Below the pieces are notes generated by a model. It did no database searches. It was not told the DNA's origin and saw only the letters and a list, made by a program, of their open reading frames with translations. From Enterococcus sp. DIV2402 (GTDB lineage Bacteria > Bacillota > Bacilli > Lactobacillales > Enterococcaceae): a DNA stretch of 64,000 bases. The DNA is taken from positions 1,712,501 to 1,776,500 of the forward strand of contig NZ_CP147251.1 in assembly GCF_017426705.2 (NCBI RefSeq), read 5' to 3'. The position numbers and the translations under genes are program-made. Below, piece after piece: positions 37,246 through 46,056 of the stretch (the first letter of the stretch is position 1; each line of letters opens with the position of its first letter).

Positions 37246-37330
37246 ATATCCGAACTATTATCAGAGACCACCATTAAGTAAGGTGAATTTGCGACGAGAA
37301 GCAAACTCTTAATAGTTCGGATATTTCATT
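37246..37330 (+). other. Branched palindromic element / terminator after the RDD gene
   Basis: Perfect 15-bp arms, ATATCCGAACTATTA (37246-37260) and its complement (37310-37324), enclose 49 bases. These hold two further possible hairpins, CACC/GGTG and TTTGC/GCAAA, giving a cruciform or cloverleaf shape followed by TTTCATTATT. It may simply end transcription, or be a structured RNA or a small palindromic repeat. Confidence 0.55.
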
Positions 37331-37383
37331 ATTCATTTACTAGATGACACAGATTACTTATTTTTTAGAAAGAAGGCAAGAAA

Positions 37384-38301
37384 ATGTCAGAGATTTTATC
37401 CTTTCCTAATGAGGCTGAACGCCTATGGGCAAATGGAAATAAAAAATTTGAACAACAAGAATTTTTAGCAGCTAAACAGTTATTTGAACAATTGTATCAA
37501 TTAGAGCCGACTTTTCAACACTGCCAAAAATTAGTGGAAACTTTGCAACATTTAGGCGAATTTACTCAAGCGTTAGACCAAGCCGAAGATTACTTAGAAA
37601 ATTTCTTGAATAATCCAAGCAGTTTTGAAATGTATTTGCGCTTACTGATGTTAGATGGTCAGTATCTAGCAGTCCATAGTTGGTTACACCAAACTGTGTT
37701 ATCTTTTGATGAGCTGAAACAAGATTTACAAAAACTAGAATTTGCGCAAGAATTAATTGGTGCCAACGATCGAGTGCTGAAAAGAAGACAATTACAAGAA
37801 TGGGAAAGTACAGGTTATCCAGTACCACAAAAAGCTTGGAATGAATGGCTAAAAAACAGTTCAGCTGCTGATTTTTTACGATTATGCCAAGAATTTCTTC
37901 CTACCGCTAAAAATCCGTTTATTATTCCTAAATTAGTAGAAGAATTAGTGAAAATCGGAGCAGATGGAGAAGTGATGATTCGTGGACAAATAGTACATCT
38001 GTCTGAATTAACTTTATTAGAAAAAACACCAACCTTACAACAAGTGCATAAATTGTTAAAACAAAAACAATTAAAAGATGTTCAATTAGAAGAAATGATC
38101 ATTGCTGAAATCCATGCCCATTTTGCCTTGCTGTATCCTTTTTTACCTAATGAATCAGAAGTTTTAGCATGGGTAGATAGTTATTTATTAGAATATAAAA
38201 GTCTCTTTGGGGATGAATCAGCTGGTGAACAATTGCAAAACTATGAAAGAATTCAGCAAAAAAAACAAGAACTCAGAGAAATTTATCAAAAATTGCTGTA
38301 G
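37384..38301 (+). CDS. Tetratricopeptide-repeat-like protein, 305 residues
   Basis: The N-terminal 130 residues hold TPR-like helix pairs (AERLWANGNKKFEQQEFLAAK, then LYQLEPTFQHCQKLVETLQHLGEF). A long helical C-terminal half is rich in Leu, Lys and Gln. It has no signal or membrane segment. Such proteins usually hold partners together. AGAAGG precedes the ATG. It lies just before tig but has no shared operon signals, because tig has its own promoter. The specific role is unknown. Confidence 0.75.
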   Translation: MSEILSFPNEAERLWANGNKKFEQQEFLAAKQLFEQLYQLEPTFQHCQKLVETLQHLGEFTQALDQAEDYLENFLNNPSSFEMYLRLLMLDGQYLAVHSWLHQTVLSFDELKQDLQKLEFAQELIGANDRVLKRRQLQEWESTGYPVPQKAWNEWLKNSSAADFLRLCQEFLPTAKNPFIIPKLVEELVKIGADGEVMIRGQIVHLSELTLLEKTPTLQQVHKLLKQKQLKDVQLEEMIIAEIHAHFALLYPFLPNESEVLAWVDSYLLEYKSLFGDESAGEQLQNYERIQQKKQELREIYQKLL

Positions 38302-38327
38302 AAACATTGGAAGTTGCATTCAAAATG

Positions 38328-38356
38328 TTTACATTTTTCAAGGCATAGTGTACTAT
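38328..38356 (+). promoter_or_regulatory. Promoter of tig
   Basis: TTTACA (38328-38333), a 17-bp spacer and TACTAT (38351-38356) lie about 62 bases before the ATG. Confidence 0.65.
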
Positions 38357-38417
38357 TTAAAGGTATGCATGAAACTATTTCATATGTAAATTTATTTGTT
38401 AATTCGGAGGGAAATAC

Positions 38418-39698
38418 ATGACTGCAAAATGGGAAAAAACAGGCACCAATAATGGTGAATTAACTTTTTCAATTGCTCAAGAAGAAATTCAAAAAGGCCT
38501 AACAACAGCCTTTAATCGTGTGAAAGGAAACCTTAACGTACCAGGATTCCGTAAAGGTAAAGTATCTCGTACAGTATTTAACCGTATGTACGGTGAAGAA
38601 GCATTATATGAAGATGCTTTAAACGCTGTATTACCAGAAGCTTATGAAGCTGCTGTAAAAGAAGCTGGAATTGATCCAGTTGCTCAACCAAAAATCGATG
38701 TTGAAAGCATGGAAAAAGGCGAAGCATGGGTAATCAAAGCTGAAGTAACAGTTAAACCTGAAGTAAAATTAGGTGACTACAAAAATCTAACTGTTGAAAA
38801 ACAAGAACGTGAAGTAACTGACGAAGATGTAGATGCTCGTCTAAAACGCGAACAAGAACAACAAGCTGAATTAGTAATCAAAGAAGATGCTGCTGTTGAA
38901 GGCGATACAGTAGTAATTGACTTTGAAGGTTTCTTAGGCGATGAAGCTTTTGAAGGTGGAAAAGGCGAAAACTATTCACTTGAATTAGGTTCTGGTTCAT
39001 TCATTCCAGGATTTGAAGAACAATTAGTTGGTAAAAAAGCTGGCGACAACACAGAAGTAACTGTGACTTTCCCAGAAGATTACCAAGCAGAAGATTTAGC
39101 TGGCAAAGAAGCTGTCTTCAAAGTAACTGTTCATGAAGTAAAAGGCAAAGAAGTACCAGAATTAGACGATGAATTTGCAAAAGATGTTGACGATAGCGTT
39201 GAAACTTTAGCAGAATTAAAAGAAAAATTCCGTGCTGAAATCCAAGAAAATAAAGAAAAAGCTGCAAAAGAAGCAGTTGAAGAAGCAGCAATTCGTCAAG
39301 CGGTTGAAAATGCTGAAATCGTTGAATTACCACACGTAATGGTTCACGATGAAGTTCACCGTGCAATGGATGAATTCTTAAACAACATGCAACGCCAAGG
39401 GATTAACCCAGAAATGTACTATCAATTAACTGGTTCTACTGAAGCTGACTTGCATAAACAATTTGAAGGCGAAGCAGATACTCGCGTGAAAACAAACCTT
39501 GTAATTGAAGCTATCGTTGCTGCTGAAGGCTTAGAAGCTACTGAAGAAGAAGTTGAAGCAGAAATCAAAGAGTTAGCAGAAAGCTACAACATGCCAGAAG
39601 CTCAAGTACGTCGTGTACTTACAGAAGACATGTTAAAACATGACATCAACATGAAGAAAGCTGTAGATTTAATCACTTCTACTGCTGTTGAAGCATAA
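38418..39698 (+). CDS. tig: Trigger factor, ribosome-associated chaperone and prolyl isomerase
   Basis: The 426-residue three-domain chaperone has the N-terminal ribosome-binding domain with the signature [15 protein letters not shown] (about residues 38-52), a middle FKBP-type isomerase domain ([20 protein letters not shown], then [15 protein letters not shown]), and a long helical substrate-binding C-terminal domain. It binds nascent chains at the ribosome exit. Codon use is strongly biased, as in highly expressed genes. GGAGGG precedes the ATG; clpX lies 2.8 kb downstream. Confidence 0.97.
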   Translation: MTAKWEKTGTNNGELTFSIAQEEIQKGLTTAFNRVKGNLNVPGFRKGKVSRTVFNRMYGEEALYEDALNAVLPEAYEAAVKEAGIDPVAQPKIDVESMEKGEAWVIKAEVTVKPEVKLGDYKNLTVEKQEREVTDEDVDARLKREQEQQAELVIKEDAAVEGDTVVIDFEGFLGDEAFEGGKGENYSLELGSGSFIPGFEEQLVGKKAGDNTEVTVTFPEDYQAEDLAGKEAVFKVTVHEVKGKEVPELDDEFAKDVDDSVETLAELKEKFRAEIQENKEKAAKEAVEEAAIRQAVENAEIVELPHVMVHDEVHRAMDEFLNNMQRQGINPEMYYQLTGSTEADLHKQFEGEADTRVKTNLVIEAIVAAEGLEATEEEVEAEIKELAESYNMPEAQVRRVLTEDMLKHDINMKKAVDLITSTAVEA

Positions 39699-39707
39699 TT
39701 TTAAATT

Positions 39708-39743
39708 AAAGACGACTTGGTTATTATCCAAGTCGTCTTTTTT
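39708..39743. terminator. Bidirectional terminator between tig and the NUDIX gene
   Basis: AAAGACGACTTGG (39708-39720) pairs with CCAAGTCGTCTTT (39728-39740) over seven bases, followed by more Ts. Confidence 0.9.
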
Positions 39744-39744
39744 A

Positions 39745-40185
39745 TTAGTCAATGTTTACTAAATGAATGAGCGAGGACGGATTAGCTGAAACTAATTTTT
39801 GAAGACAGCTAGGCTTTAATGCAGAGATATCATCTTTAGAAATCCAACTGATAAACTCTTCTTCAGATTCGCTCGCATAATTTTCTTTAGTTGGAATTGT
39901 TCCACGATAGATATAGAGAAATTCATGGTATTGCTGTTTTTCTTGCTGAAAAAAATTTTCAATAATTGCCCAAAGTTGTGCATCTATTAATTGTTCACCC
40001 GTTTCTTCAAATAGTTCACGATAAATGCCTGCTAGTGTTGTTTCAGAAAATTTAAGGCGACCGCCGGGTAGCGAAATAGTGCCATCAGGATAAGTAGCCA
40101 CGAGTAACTGATTTTCTTGTTCAATCCATGCGGCAACACGGATAGTTAGTTTTCCTTCTGGCATTTCAAGCGTTAAATCATTCAT
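39745..40185 (-). CDS. NUDIX hydrolase
   Basis: The 146-residue protein has a complete Nudix box, GGRLKFSETTLAGIYRELFEETGE (about residues 40-63; GX5EX7REUXEEXGU), which binds metal and cleaves nucleoside diphosphates linked to another group X. The substrate cannot be read from the box. The ATG at 40185 follows GGAGGG; a TTG three bases earlier is less likely. It is a single gene converging on tig. Confidence 0.88.
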   Translation of the reverse strand: MNDLTLEMPEGKLTIRVAAWIEQENQLLVATYPDGTISLPGGRLKFSETTLAGIYRELFEETGEQLIDAQLWAIIENFFQQEKQQYHEFLYIYRGTIPTKENYASESEEEFISWISKDDISALKPSCLQKLVSANPSSLIHLVNID

Positions 40186-40277
40186 CAAAACCCTCCTTTT
40201 AAATATACTATTTCTATCCTATCTTTAAATAAATTAAAACACAATATTTCTTTGTTTTTACAAAAGCATGGAACGGA

Positions 40278-40307
40278 TTGCTTTTCATCGTTTTGTTACG
40301 GTATAAT
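40278..40307 (+). promoter_or_regulatory. Promoter of the beta-lactamase-fold hydrolase gene
   Basis: TTGCTT (40278-40283), an 18-bp spacer and TATAAT (40302-40307) place the transcript start about 40 bases before the presumed start codon. Confidence 0.6.
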
Positions 40308-40353
40308 TCTAAAGTGATAGTTATTTTTATTTAGTTTAGAGGAGTGTGTAAAC

Positions 40354-41220
40354 ATCAAATTTAAAAAAATTGGAATAATTTTCTTTTTGCTTGTCATTAG
40401 CGTTATCTTTGGTAGCTATCTTTGGAAAAGCTTAAATGTACTAGAGATGCAGGTAACGCAAGTAACGACGAGTGAAACAAGTATTTTTAGTCGTGAAGAA
40501 ACCTTAGAAACAACCATCCAATCTTCCAGTAGTTCTCAAGAATATATACTCAATGACACAGAGCTGCTTGCTAGTGCTGATAAGGTTGCGTATGGGGTCT
40601 ATTATTTTAACGACAAAAAAGAATTGTCTCATGCTAAAGAAGAAGCATTTATCGCTGCAAGTGTAATTAAAGTATTTATTATGGAGTATGTCTATACCCA
40701 TCTAGAACAAACGATGGAGATTGCTGGCTATTCTGTGGATGAACTAGTTCGTTTAATGATTCAAAATAGTGACAATCAAGCAACCAATATCTTGATTGAT
40801 TTTATTGGGCTGGATACATTAAATGAATTCTTTACTATTAATTACACATCGACTCAATTACAAAGAAAAATGTTAGACGAAAATGCACGAGCCCAAGGGT
40901 TAGAAAATTATACCTCAGTTAAAGATGTTTTGACCTTTTTAGAAACTATCTATCTTCATCGAGACCAGTTTCTTTATTCGGAAATGTTGCAATTATTATT
41001 AGGACAAACAATTCGGACCAAAATACCGAGTAAATTTCCTGAAGAGGTATTAATTGCAAATAAAACTGGTGAGCTTGAAAACGTGGAAAATGATGTAGCT
41101 TTGATTCTAGATGATGAAAATCCGTTGGCTATTGTTATTTTAACAGAAGACGTTCATGGCAATGGTATCGTACGTGAAGCAATTGGTAGCTTTGCGTTAG
41201 AAGCCTGGCATGATAAATAA
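40354..41220 (+). CDS. Class A beta-lactamase-fold serine hydrolase, apparent ATC start
   Basis: The product has an N-terminal membrane anchor and a serine penicillin-recognising domain: SVIK (SXXK, Ser about residue 102), NSDNQATN (SDN) and NKTGELENVEND (KTG). It belongs to the Beta-lactamase2 (PF13354) group, whose Firmicute members are often cell-wall enzymes rather than resistance proteins. No ATG, GTG or TTG lies in frame near the ribosome site. AGAGGAG (40338-40344) is nine bases before ATC at 40354, which would give the natural anchor MKFKKIGIIFFLLVIS. A TTG at 40387 lacks a ribosome site and would cut into the anchor. Length from ATC is 288 residues. Confidence 0.75.
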   Translation: MKFKKIGIIFFLLVISVIFGSYLWKSLNVLEMQVTQVTTSETSIFSREETLETTIQSSSSSQEYILNDTELLASADKVAYGVYYFNDKKELSHAKEEAFIAASVIKVFIMEYVYTHLEQTMEIAGYSVDELVRLMIQNSDNQATNILIDFIGLDTLNEFFTINYTSTQLQRKMLDENARAQGLENYTSVKDVLTFLETIYLHRDQFLYSEMLQLLLGQTIRTKIPSKFPEEVLIANKTGELENVENDVALILDDENPLAIVILTEDVHGNGIVREAIGSFALEAWHDK

Positions 41221-41235
41221 AAGGAAGTGTAAAAA

Positions 41236-42288
41236 ATGAAGTACTGTCCGAGTTGTGGCAAAGAATTACTTGAAGGAGCAAATTTTTGCGGTCAATGTGG
41301 AACAAAGATAGAAAAAGAAATTCCGAAAGAAGTGCCGTTAACTAAAGAAGAACCCCCAAAAACGCCTGTCGAACCAGTCGTTGCGAAAAAAATTTCACCA
41401 GTCAAAGCAGAACGATCAGAAATCATTAAGAAGAAGAGACCAAATCCCTTGATTATTACCCTGCTTTTAATTATTTTTGGAATTGGTTTAGCTATATGGT
41501 TTTTATTATCTGTTTTTACAACCAAACCAGAAGCAACTATAACTGAAGCGACGGATATTTCAACTACCGAGACAACCAGTCTTTCTACAACCGCAAGTAC
41601 AATTGCTTCAACAACGGCTAGTTCAGAAGAACCTTTGAGTGCTAAATATGATGATATTCTTGAAAATGCGCAACGTTTAGCTGATGAAGGGAATTATTCA
41701 GAATCTGAATTAGAATTAAGTACGATTCCAGAAGAAGTTCTAGCGCGTTCAGAATATGCTTCAGTTAAAAAAGTTGTAGATGAAATTCATGCTCAAAATC
41801 AACCAGCAATTGAAGCTGCAAAAGCGAAAGAAGAAGCAGAACAGAAAAAAGCAGAACAAGAACAAAAAGCGAAAGAAGAGCAAGCAAAAAAAGAAAAAGC
41901 CAACAAAAAAGAAGAGAAAAGTGATCCGGTGTTTGTCGGAGATTTTGCTTCATGGGCAACTAGCTATGGATTTTACTTTGCGCAAGAAAAACAAAATCAA
42001 AGTTCGCTAACGATTGGCACAGATGGTCGAGTAACGAAAGATGCTCAAACTGGTAAAGCAACCGTTGAGAATTATAGTGGTGATACACTAAGTTATGAGA
42101 CCAATGAACAAAAGCCGACTAAAATTCCTGCAACTAAAACCGTTCACCCTAACGTGAGAATTACCATTAAATGGGACAATGGTGGGAGCCAAGTCTTGTA
42201 TGGTTATACCTCATTTACTGGACGTCTTGTTCTAACCGATGGCGCTTCTAAAGGAAATGGTATTAATGAAGTGTGGATTACCAATTAA
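41236..42288 (+). CDS. Zinc-ribbon membrane protein with extracytoplasmic DUF4767-like domain
   Basis: The 350-residue protein begins with a zinc ribbon (CPSCGKELLEGANFCGQCG, residues 4-22). A basic linker, one membrane helix (about residues 75-95), a Thr/Ser-rich spacer and a charged coiled-coil stretch (KAKEEAEQKKAEQEQKAKEE, about 195-230) follow. The C-terminal domain (DFASWATSYGFYF... to GINEVWITN) resembles DUF4767. The layout suggests an envelope sensor with a cytoplasmic zinc ribbon. It follows the beta-lactamase-fold gene after 15 bases and likely shares its transcript; both may concern the cell wall. Confidence 0.78.
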   Translation: MKYCPSCGKELLEGANFCGQCGTKIEKEIPKEVPLTKEEPPKTPVEPVVAKKISPVKAERSEIIKKKRPNPLIITLLLIIFGIGLAIWFLLSVFTTKPEATITEATDISTTETTSLSTTASTIASTTASSEEPLSAKYDDILENAQRLADEGNYSESELELSTIPEEVLARSEYASVKKVVDEIHAQNQPAIEAAKAKEEAEQKKAEQEQKAKEEQAKKEKANKKEEKSDPVFVGDFASWATSYGFYFAQEKQNQSSLTIGTDGRVTKDAQTGKATVENYSGDTLSYETNEQKPTKIPATKTVHPNVRITIKWDNGGSQVLYGYTSFTGRLVLTDGASKGNGINEVWITN

Positions 42289-42290
42289 AG

Positions 42291-42327
42291 AAAAGTCTAG
42301 GCGATAGAAAAATCGCTTAGACTTTTT
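42291..42327 (+). terminator. Terminator of the zinc-ribbon gene
   Basis: AAGTCTAGGCGAT pairs with ATCGCTTAGACTT (one wobble), followed by Ts. Confidence 0.85.
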
Positions 42328-42490
42328 ATTTATACGCATTTATTATCAGAAAATTTTTACATTAAGAAAGCTTAATTCTCAAGGCTTAAAGGCTTTTTCT
42401 TTCTAAGGAACTATGCTAAAATGGATAAAGACTGTTAAAGTCAGAAATGTTTTTTTCCAGTCGGAAAGAAAAAATCAAGGGGTGAACACC

Positions 42491-43735
42491 ATGTACGACA
42501 ATACTAACGGAAATGAACCGATACGCTGCTCTTTTTGTGGCAAAGCACAAGAAGAAGTGAAGAAAATCGTAGCTGGTCCTGGTGTCTACATTTGTGATGA
42601 ATGCATTGAATTATGTAAAGAAATCATTGACGAAGAGTTCTACGAAGAAGCGATTCGTGAATTTATGGAAGTACCAAAACCAAAAGAAATTCTTGATGTC
42701 TTAAATGAATACGTGATTGGACAAGATCGTGCGAAGCGTGCATTAGCTGTTGCGGTTTACAACCATTATAAACGCGTAAATGTAGAAAAAACAGAAGAAG
42801 ACGATGTGGAACTACAAAAAAGTAATATCTGTCTTATCGGACCAACTGGATCTGGTAAAACATTTTTAGCTCAAACACTAGCAAGAAGTTTAAACGTGCC
42901 TTTTGCAATTGCAGATGCAACCAGTTTAACAGAAGCTGGCTATGTTGGTGAAGATGTTGAAAATATCTTGTTGAAATTATTACAAGCCGCAGATTATAAT
43001 GTAGAACGTGCAGAAAAGGGCATTATTTACATTGATGAAATCGATAAAATTGCGCGTAAAAGTGAAAATGTATCGATTACACGTGATGTTTCTGGTGAAG
43101 GTGTGCAACAAGCGTTACTTAAAATCTTGGAAGGAACAACCGCAAGCGTTCCTCCTCAAGGTGGCAGAAAACATCCACATCAAGAGATGATTCAAATTGA
43201 TACTACGAATATTCTCTTTATTGTAGGCGGAGCATTTGATGGAATTGAAACAATTGTTAAAAACCGCATGGGTGAAAAAACAATTGGTTTTGGTTCAAAC
43301 AATCAAAAAATTGCCGAGGATGAAAGTGTTATGAAACATATCATCCCTGAAGACTTATTGAAATTCGGATTAATCCCAGAATTTATCGGACGCTTACCAG
43401 TGATGGCTGCTTTAGATAAATTGACGACGGATGATTTGGTTCATATTTTGACAGAACCTAAAAATGCTTTAGTGAAACAATATAAGAAGTTAATGTCATT
43501 AGATGATACAGAGCTTGAATTTGAAGCGGGAGCATTAAAAGCTATCGCTCAAAAAGCTATCGAACGCAATACAGGTGCTCGTGGCTTACGTTCAATTATT
43601 GAAGACATTATGATGGATGTTATGTTTGAAGCACCATCAAAAGCTGAAATTGAAAAAGTAACGATTACTGAAGCAGCAGCTAAAGGTGAAGCAGAACCAT
43701 TAATCAGTTATAAAGAAGAAAAAAAAGCAGGGTAA
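42491..43735 (+). CDS. clpX: ClpX, ATPase subunit of the Clp protease
   Basis: This 414-residue AAA+ unfoldase feeds substrates to ClpP (not in this window). It has the C4 zinc-binding domain ([18 protein letters not shown], then CDECIELC), Walker A GPTGSGKT (about residue 117), Walker [12 protein letters not shown], the pore loop GYVGEDVE and the ClpP-binding IGF loop (EKTIGFGSN). The ATG at 42491 follows AAGGGGTG; the ATG at 42413 lies in the promoter area, where TGCTAAAAT (42414-42422) resembles an extended -10 box. A hairpin terminator separates it from ysxC. Confidence 0.97.
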   Translation: MYDNTNGNEPIRCSFCGKAQEEVKKIVAGPGVYICDECIELCKEIIDEEFYEEAIREFMEVPKPKEILDVLNEYVIGQDRAKRALAVAVYNHYKRVNVEKTEEDDVELQKSNICLIGPTGSGKTFLAQTLARSLNVPFAIADATSLTEAGYVGEDVENILLKLLQAADYNVERAEKGIIYIDEIDKIARKSENVSITRDVSGEGVQQALLKILEGTTASVPPQGGRKHPHQEMIQIDTTNILFIVGGAFDGIETIVKNRMGEKTIGFGSNNQKIAEDESVMKHIIPEDLLKFGLIPEFIGRLPVMAALDKLTTDDLVHILTEPKNALVKQYKKLMSLDDTELEFEAGALKAIAQKAIERNTGARGLRSIIEDIMMDVMFEAPSKAEIEKVTITEAAAKGEAEPLISYKEEKKAG

Positions 43736-43741
43736 GGCAAT

Positions 43742-43780
43742 AAACCGGATAGTGATTTTCCTATCCGGTTTCCTGTTTTT
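43742..43780 (+). terminator. Terminator between clpX and ysxC
   Basis: AAACCGGATAG pairs with CTATCCGGTTT over eight bases; CCTGTTTTT follows. Because ysxC begins 18 bases later with no clear promoter of its own, some readthrough is likely. Confidence 0.85.
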
Positions 43781-43797
43781 ACGAAAGGAAGAATCAT

Positions 43798-44382
43798 ATG
43801 AAAGTTCATTCATCCGATATTGTGATTAGTGCTGTTGCTCCAGCGCAATATCCAGAAACAGAATTACCTGAGATTGCTTTAGCCGGGCGTTCGAATGTAG
43901 GGAAATCCTCTTTCATTAATACATTAATTAATAGAAAAAACTTAGCACGAACTTCGTCAAAACCAGGGAAAACACAAACCTTGAATTTTTATTTAATTGA
44001 AAATTCATTACATTTTGTAGACGTACCTGGATATGGTTATGCAAAAGTTTCTAAAACAGAGCGTGCAAAATGGGGAAAAATGATTGAAACGTATTTAACT
44101 CAACGTGAACAATTGCGAGCAGTCGTATCGCTAATTGACTTGCGTCATGCGCCAACACAAGAGGATATTCAAATGTATCAATTCTTAAAATACTACGAGA
44201 TCCCTGTGATTGTGGTTGCAACAAAAGCGGATAAAATTCCTCGTGGAAAATGGAATAAACATGAAAGTGTCATCAAAAAAGCCCTAGATTTTGATAAAAC
44301 AGATAAATTTATTCTTTTTTCATCAGTTACGAAACAAGGAAAAGAAGAAGCATGGCAAGCCATTGAAGAAGCCATCAAATAA
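43798..44382 (+). CDS. ysxC: Ribosome biogenesis GTPase YsxC/EngB
   Basis: The 194-residue TRAFAC GTPase is needed for large-subunit assembly. It has G1 GRSNVGKSS (about residues 31-39), G3 [10 protein letters not shown]4 TKADK and G5 SSVTKQG. It follows clpX, an order common in Firmicutes. AAAGGAAG precedes the ATG. It ends at a terminator shared with the small minus-strand gene. Confidence 0.96.
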   Translation: MKVHSSDIVISAVAPAQYPETELPEIALAGRSNVGKSSFINTLINRKNLARTSSKPGKTQTLNFYLIENSLHFVDVPGYGYAKVSKTERAKWGKMIETYLTQREQLRAVVSLIDLRHAPTQEDIQMYQFLKYYEIPVIVVATKADKIPRGKWNKHESVIKKALDFDKTDKFILFSSVTKQGKEEAWQAIEEAIK

Positions 44383-44427
44383 AGAAGTGTTACATTCAGA
44401 AACAATCTGTTTGTAACACTTCTTTTT
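44381..44427. terminator. Bidirectional terminator after ysxC
   Basis: AAAGAAGTGTTACA (44381-44394) pairs with TGTAACACTTCTTT (44412-44425). It contains the ysxC stop and touches the stop of the minus-strand gene. Confidence 0.88.
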
Positions 44428-44581
44428 ATTTATCTTTTTTGTCAGTTTCTTTTTTCTTAGGTGTCGGGTTTAAGAAACGTTCAATATCTGGTTTCTTTTC
44501 TTCTTTTTTTTCATCTGGAAAAAAGGCGAATTCTTCAAATTTTTTATCTAAAGAATCATCTCGTTGGAATTTTAAACTCAT
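44426..44581 (-). CDS. Small charged protein, 51 residues, SPJ_0845-like
   Basis: The product MSLKFQRDDSLDKKFEEFAF... ends in a lysine-rich tail (PKKKETDKKDK). A strong ribosome site, GGAGGTG, lies six bases before the ATG, and a shared terminator lies at its stop, so it is probably real despite its length. It recalls a small lactic-acid-bacterial family that annotators call SPJ_0845, of unknown function; this match is from memory and uncertain. No membrane segment is present. Confidence 0.65.
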   Translation of the reverse strand: MSLKFQRDDSLDKKFEEFAFFPDEKKEEKKPDIERFLNPTPKKKETDKKDK

Positions 44582-44711
44582 GCTGTCACCTCCACTATAG
44601 AAAGTTTAGCATGAAAAGTCTGAAGATACACGTAAAAAATCTTTTTCACTCTACTGAAAGAAAACACATATGTTACAATAAATGTGAAGGAAACATCCAG
44701 GGGGTGATTAA

Positions 44712-46034
44712 ATGCAACTGACAGAGAAAATGTATTGTTACATACAAGCTGTACCGCCAAAAGGAAAGCGGTATCAAGAGTGGATTAGGAATGGTTTATC
44801 ATTTGGTCGGATTGTATTTAATCCGTTATATATTGAATTTAACCAGCAAATCTTACCTTTTTCAGTAAAGACTCAAGATAAATTGATTGATGCAGCAATG
44901 CTTGGAGATAATTTTATTTTACGCATTCATGATCAATGGAGTGAGACAGTTATTCAACGGCATAATGAGGTGTTATTTGAGCGTCATTATTTTACAAAAG
45001 AACAATTTGAACAAAATCGGCCGATGATTTTTGATTATGTCAAGTTACGAATGGAAAAAGCTACGTTTGCATATATTCGTTCCTACGATGAATTTTTATA
45101 TCACAATATTGAACAGCCTAATTATCGTAAAATAATTGAATCTGAAGAAGAAATGGCGCATTATCCGAAAAAGAAAAATACCCAAGGCGAAGTGATTATT
45201 GATGGGAATTATTTTGCTGGATTTGATATTTTTCATGTCGGTTTTTGTCTAACGTCTTGTTGGCAGATGTATTTTAGTCCTTCATACAGTGAGGTTTTAC
45301 CTCTAAACTTGATTAGAGAGGTGCAGCAAGTTGATAGGGTAGAAGAATTAGCAACTGGAACGATTTTAGTGGAGCTATATAAAGATCCCTATCGTTGGAA
45401 TATGCCGGCGAATTTACATTTTCAGCGCATGTTTCGGAATCAACTAGGCATTGATCAATTGAGTTGGTTAAACGGAGTAGGTGTATTACGCGAACCCTTT
45501 GTGGAATATCGCACGTCTTTTAATTTATTACAAATCATTCAATATCAAAATGATTTTTTACAGCCAGTTCCTAAGAGTCAATCCACACATTTTGTTACTC
45601 GTATGTATAATCCACTGACAAAAGAAGAACAGGTTAGTCGAATAAAAGGAACCTTAAATACTCAGGCTTATTTCCCATTGATTAATGAACGACAGCGAAA
45701 GATGAAGACAGTTATTACGTTGTTTGTTGATCAGACAATTGACGAAGGATTAGAAGCATATGAATTTTATTTGCGTCAATATTTAGCCATTAATTTGGAT
45801 GATAAAAAGTATAAATCTTATACGCCAATTATTACCTTTTTTTTACCAGATGAATATGTGACAAAAATTCCTTTAGCAAAACTAAAAGAACGCATGTCCG
45901 ATGTTTTATTTAGCAAAGAAAAAATGGGCAGAAAGAAAAGTGTATTTTCTGTCAAAAAAGGCGAGGTTCAGCTGCAAGTAGAACTTTTGCCTTTAAGTAC
46001 TATTTATCCAATAGAAAAAGCGTCAAGTACGTAA
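44712..46034 (+). CDS. Hypothetical protein, 440 residues
   Basis: I do not recognise this family. It is a soluble, aromatic-rich protein without signal peptide or membrane helices. It contains the segments GNYFAGFDIFHVGFCLTSCW and DPYRWNMPANLHFQRMFRNQ and a charged C-terminal domain with KERMSDVLFSKEKMGRKKSV. AGGGGGTG precedes the ATG; it is a single gene with its own terminator. The full-length open frame and strong ribosome site make it a real gene of unknown role. Confidence 0.75.
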   Translation: MQLTEKMYCYIQAVPPKGKRYQEWIRNGLSFGRIVFNPLYIEFNQQILPFSVKTQDKLIDAAMLGDNFILRIHDQWSETVIQRHNEVLFERHYFTKEQFEQNRPMIFDYVKLRMEKATFAYIRSYDEFLYHNIEQPNYRKIIESEEEMAHYPKKKNTQGEVIIDGNYFAGFDIFHVGFCLTSCWQMYFSPSYSEVLPLNLIREVQQVDRVEELATGTILVELYKDPYRWNMPANLHFQRMFRNQLGIDQLSWLNGVGVLREPFVEYRTSFNLLQIIQYQNDFLQPVPKSQSTHFVTRMYNPLTKEEQVSRIKGTLNTQAYFPLINERQRKMKTVITLFVDQTIDEGLEAYEFYLRQYLAINLDDKKYKSYTPIITFFLPDEYVTKIPLAKLKERMSDVLFSKEKMGRKKSVFSVKKGEVQLQVELLPLSTIYPIEKASST

Positions 46035-46056
46035 CATGTACTTGACGCTTCTTTTT
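46018..46056. terminator. Terminator between the 440-residue gene and fruA
   Basis: GCGTCAAGTAC (46020-46030) pairs with GTACTTGACGC (46038-46048), followed by TTCTTTTT. The reverse strand also has a short T tract. Confidence 0.88.

Noticed and set aside
44461..44721. Plus-strand frame of 86 codons between ysxC and the 440-residue gene
   Set aside because: It is antisense to the small minus-strand gene that has a strong ribosome site, and has none itself.
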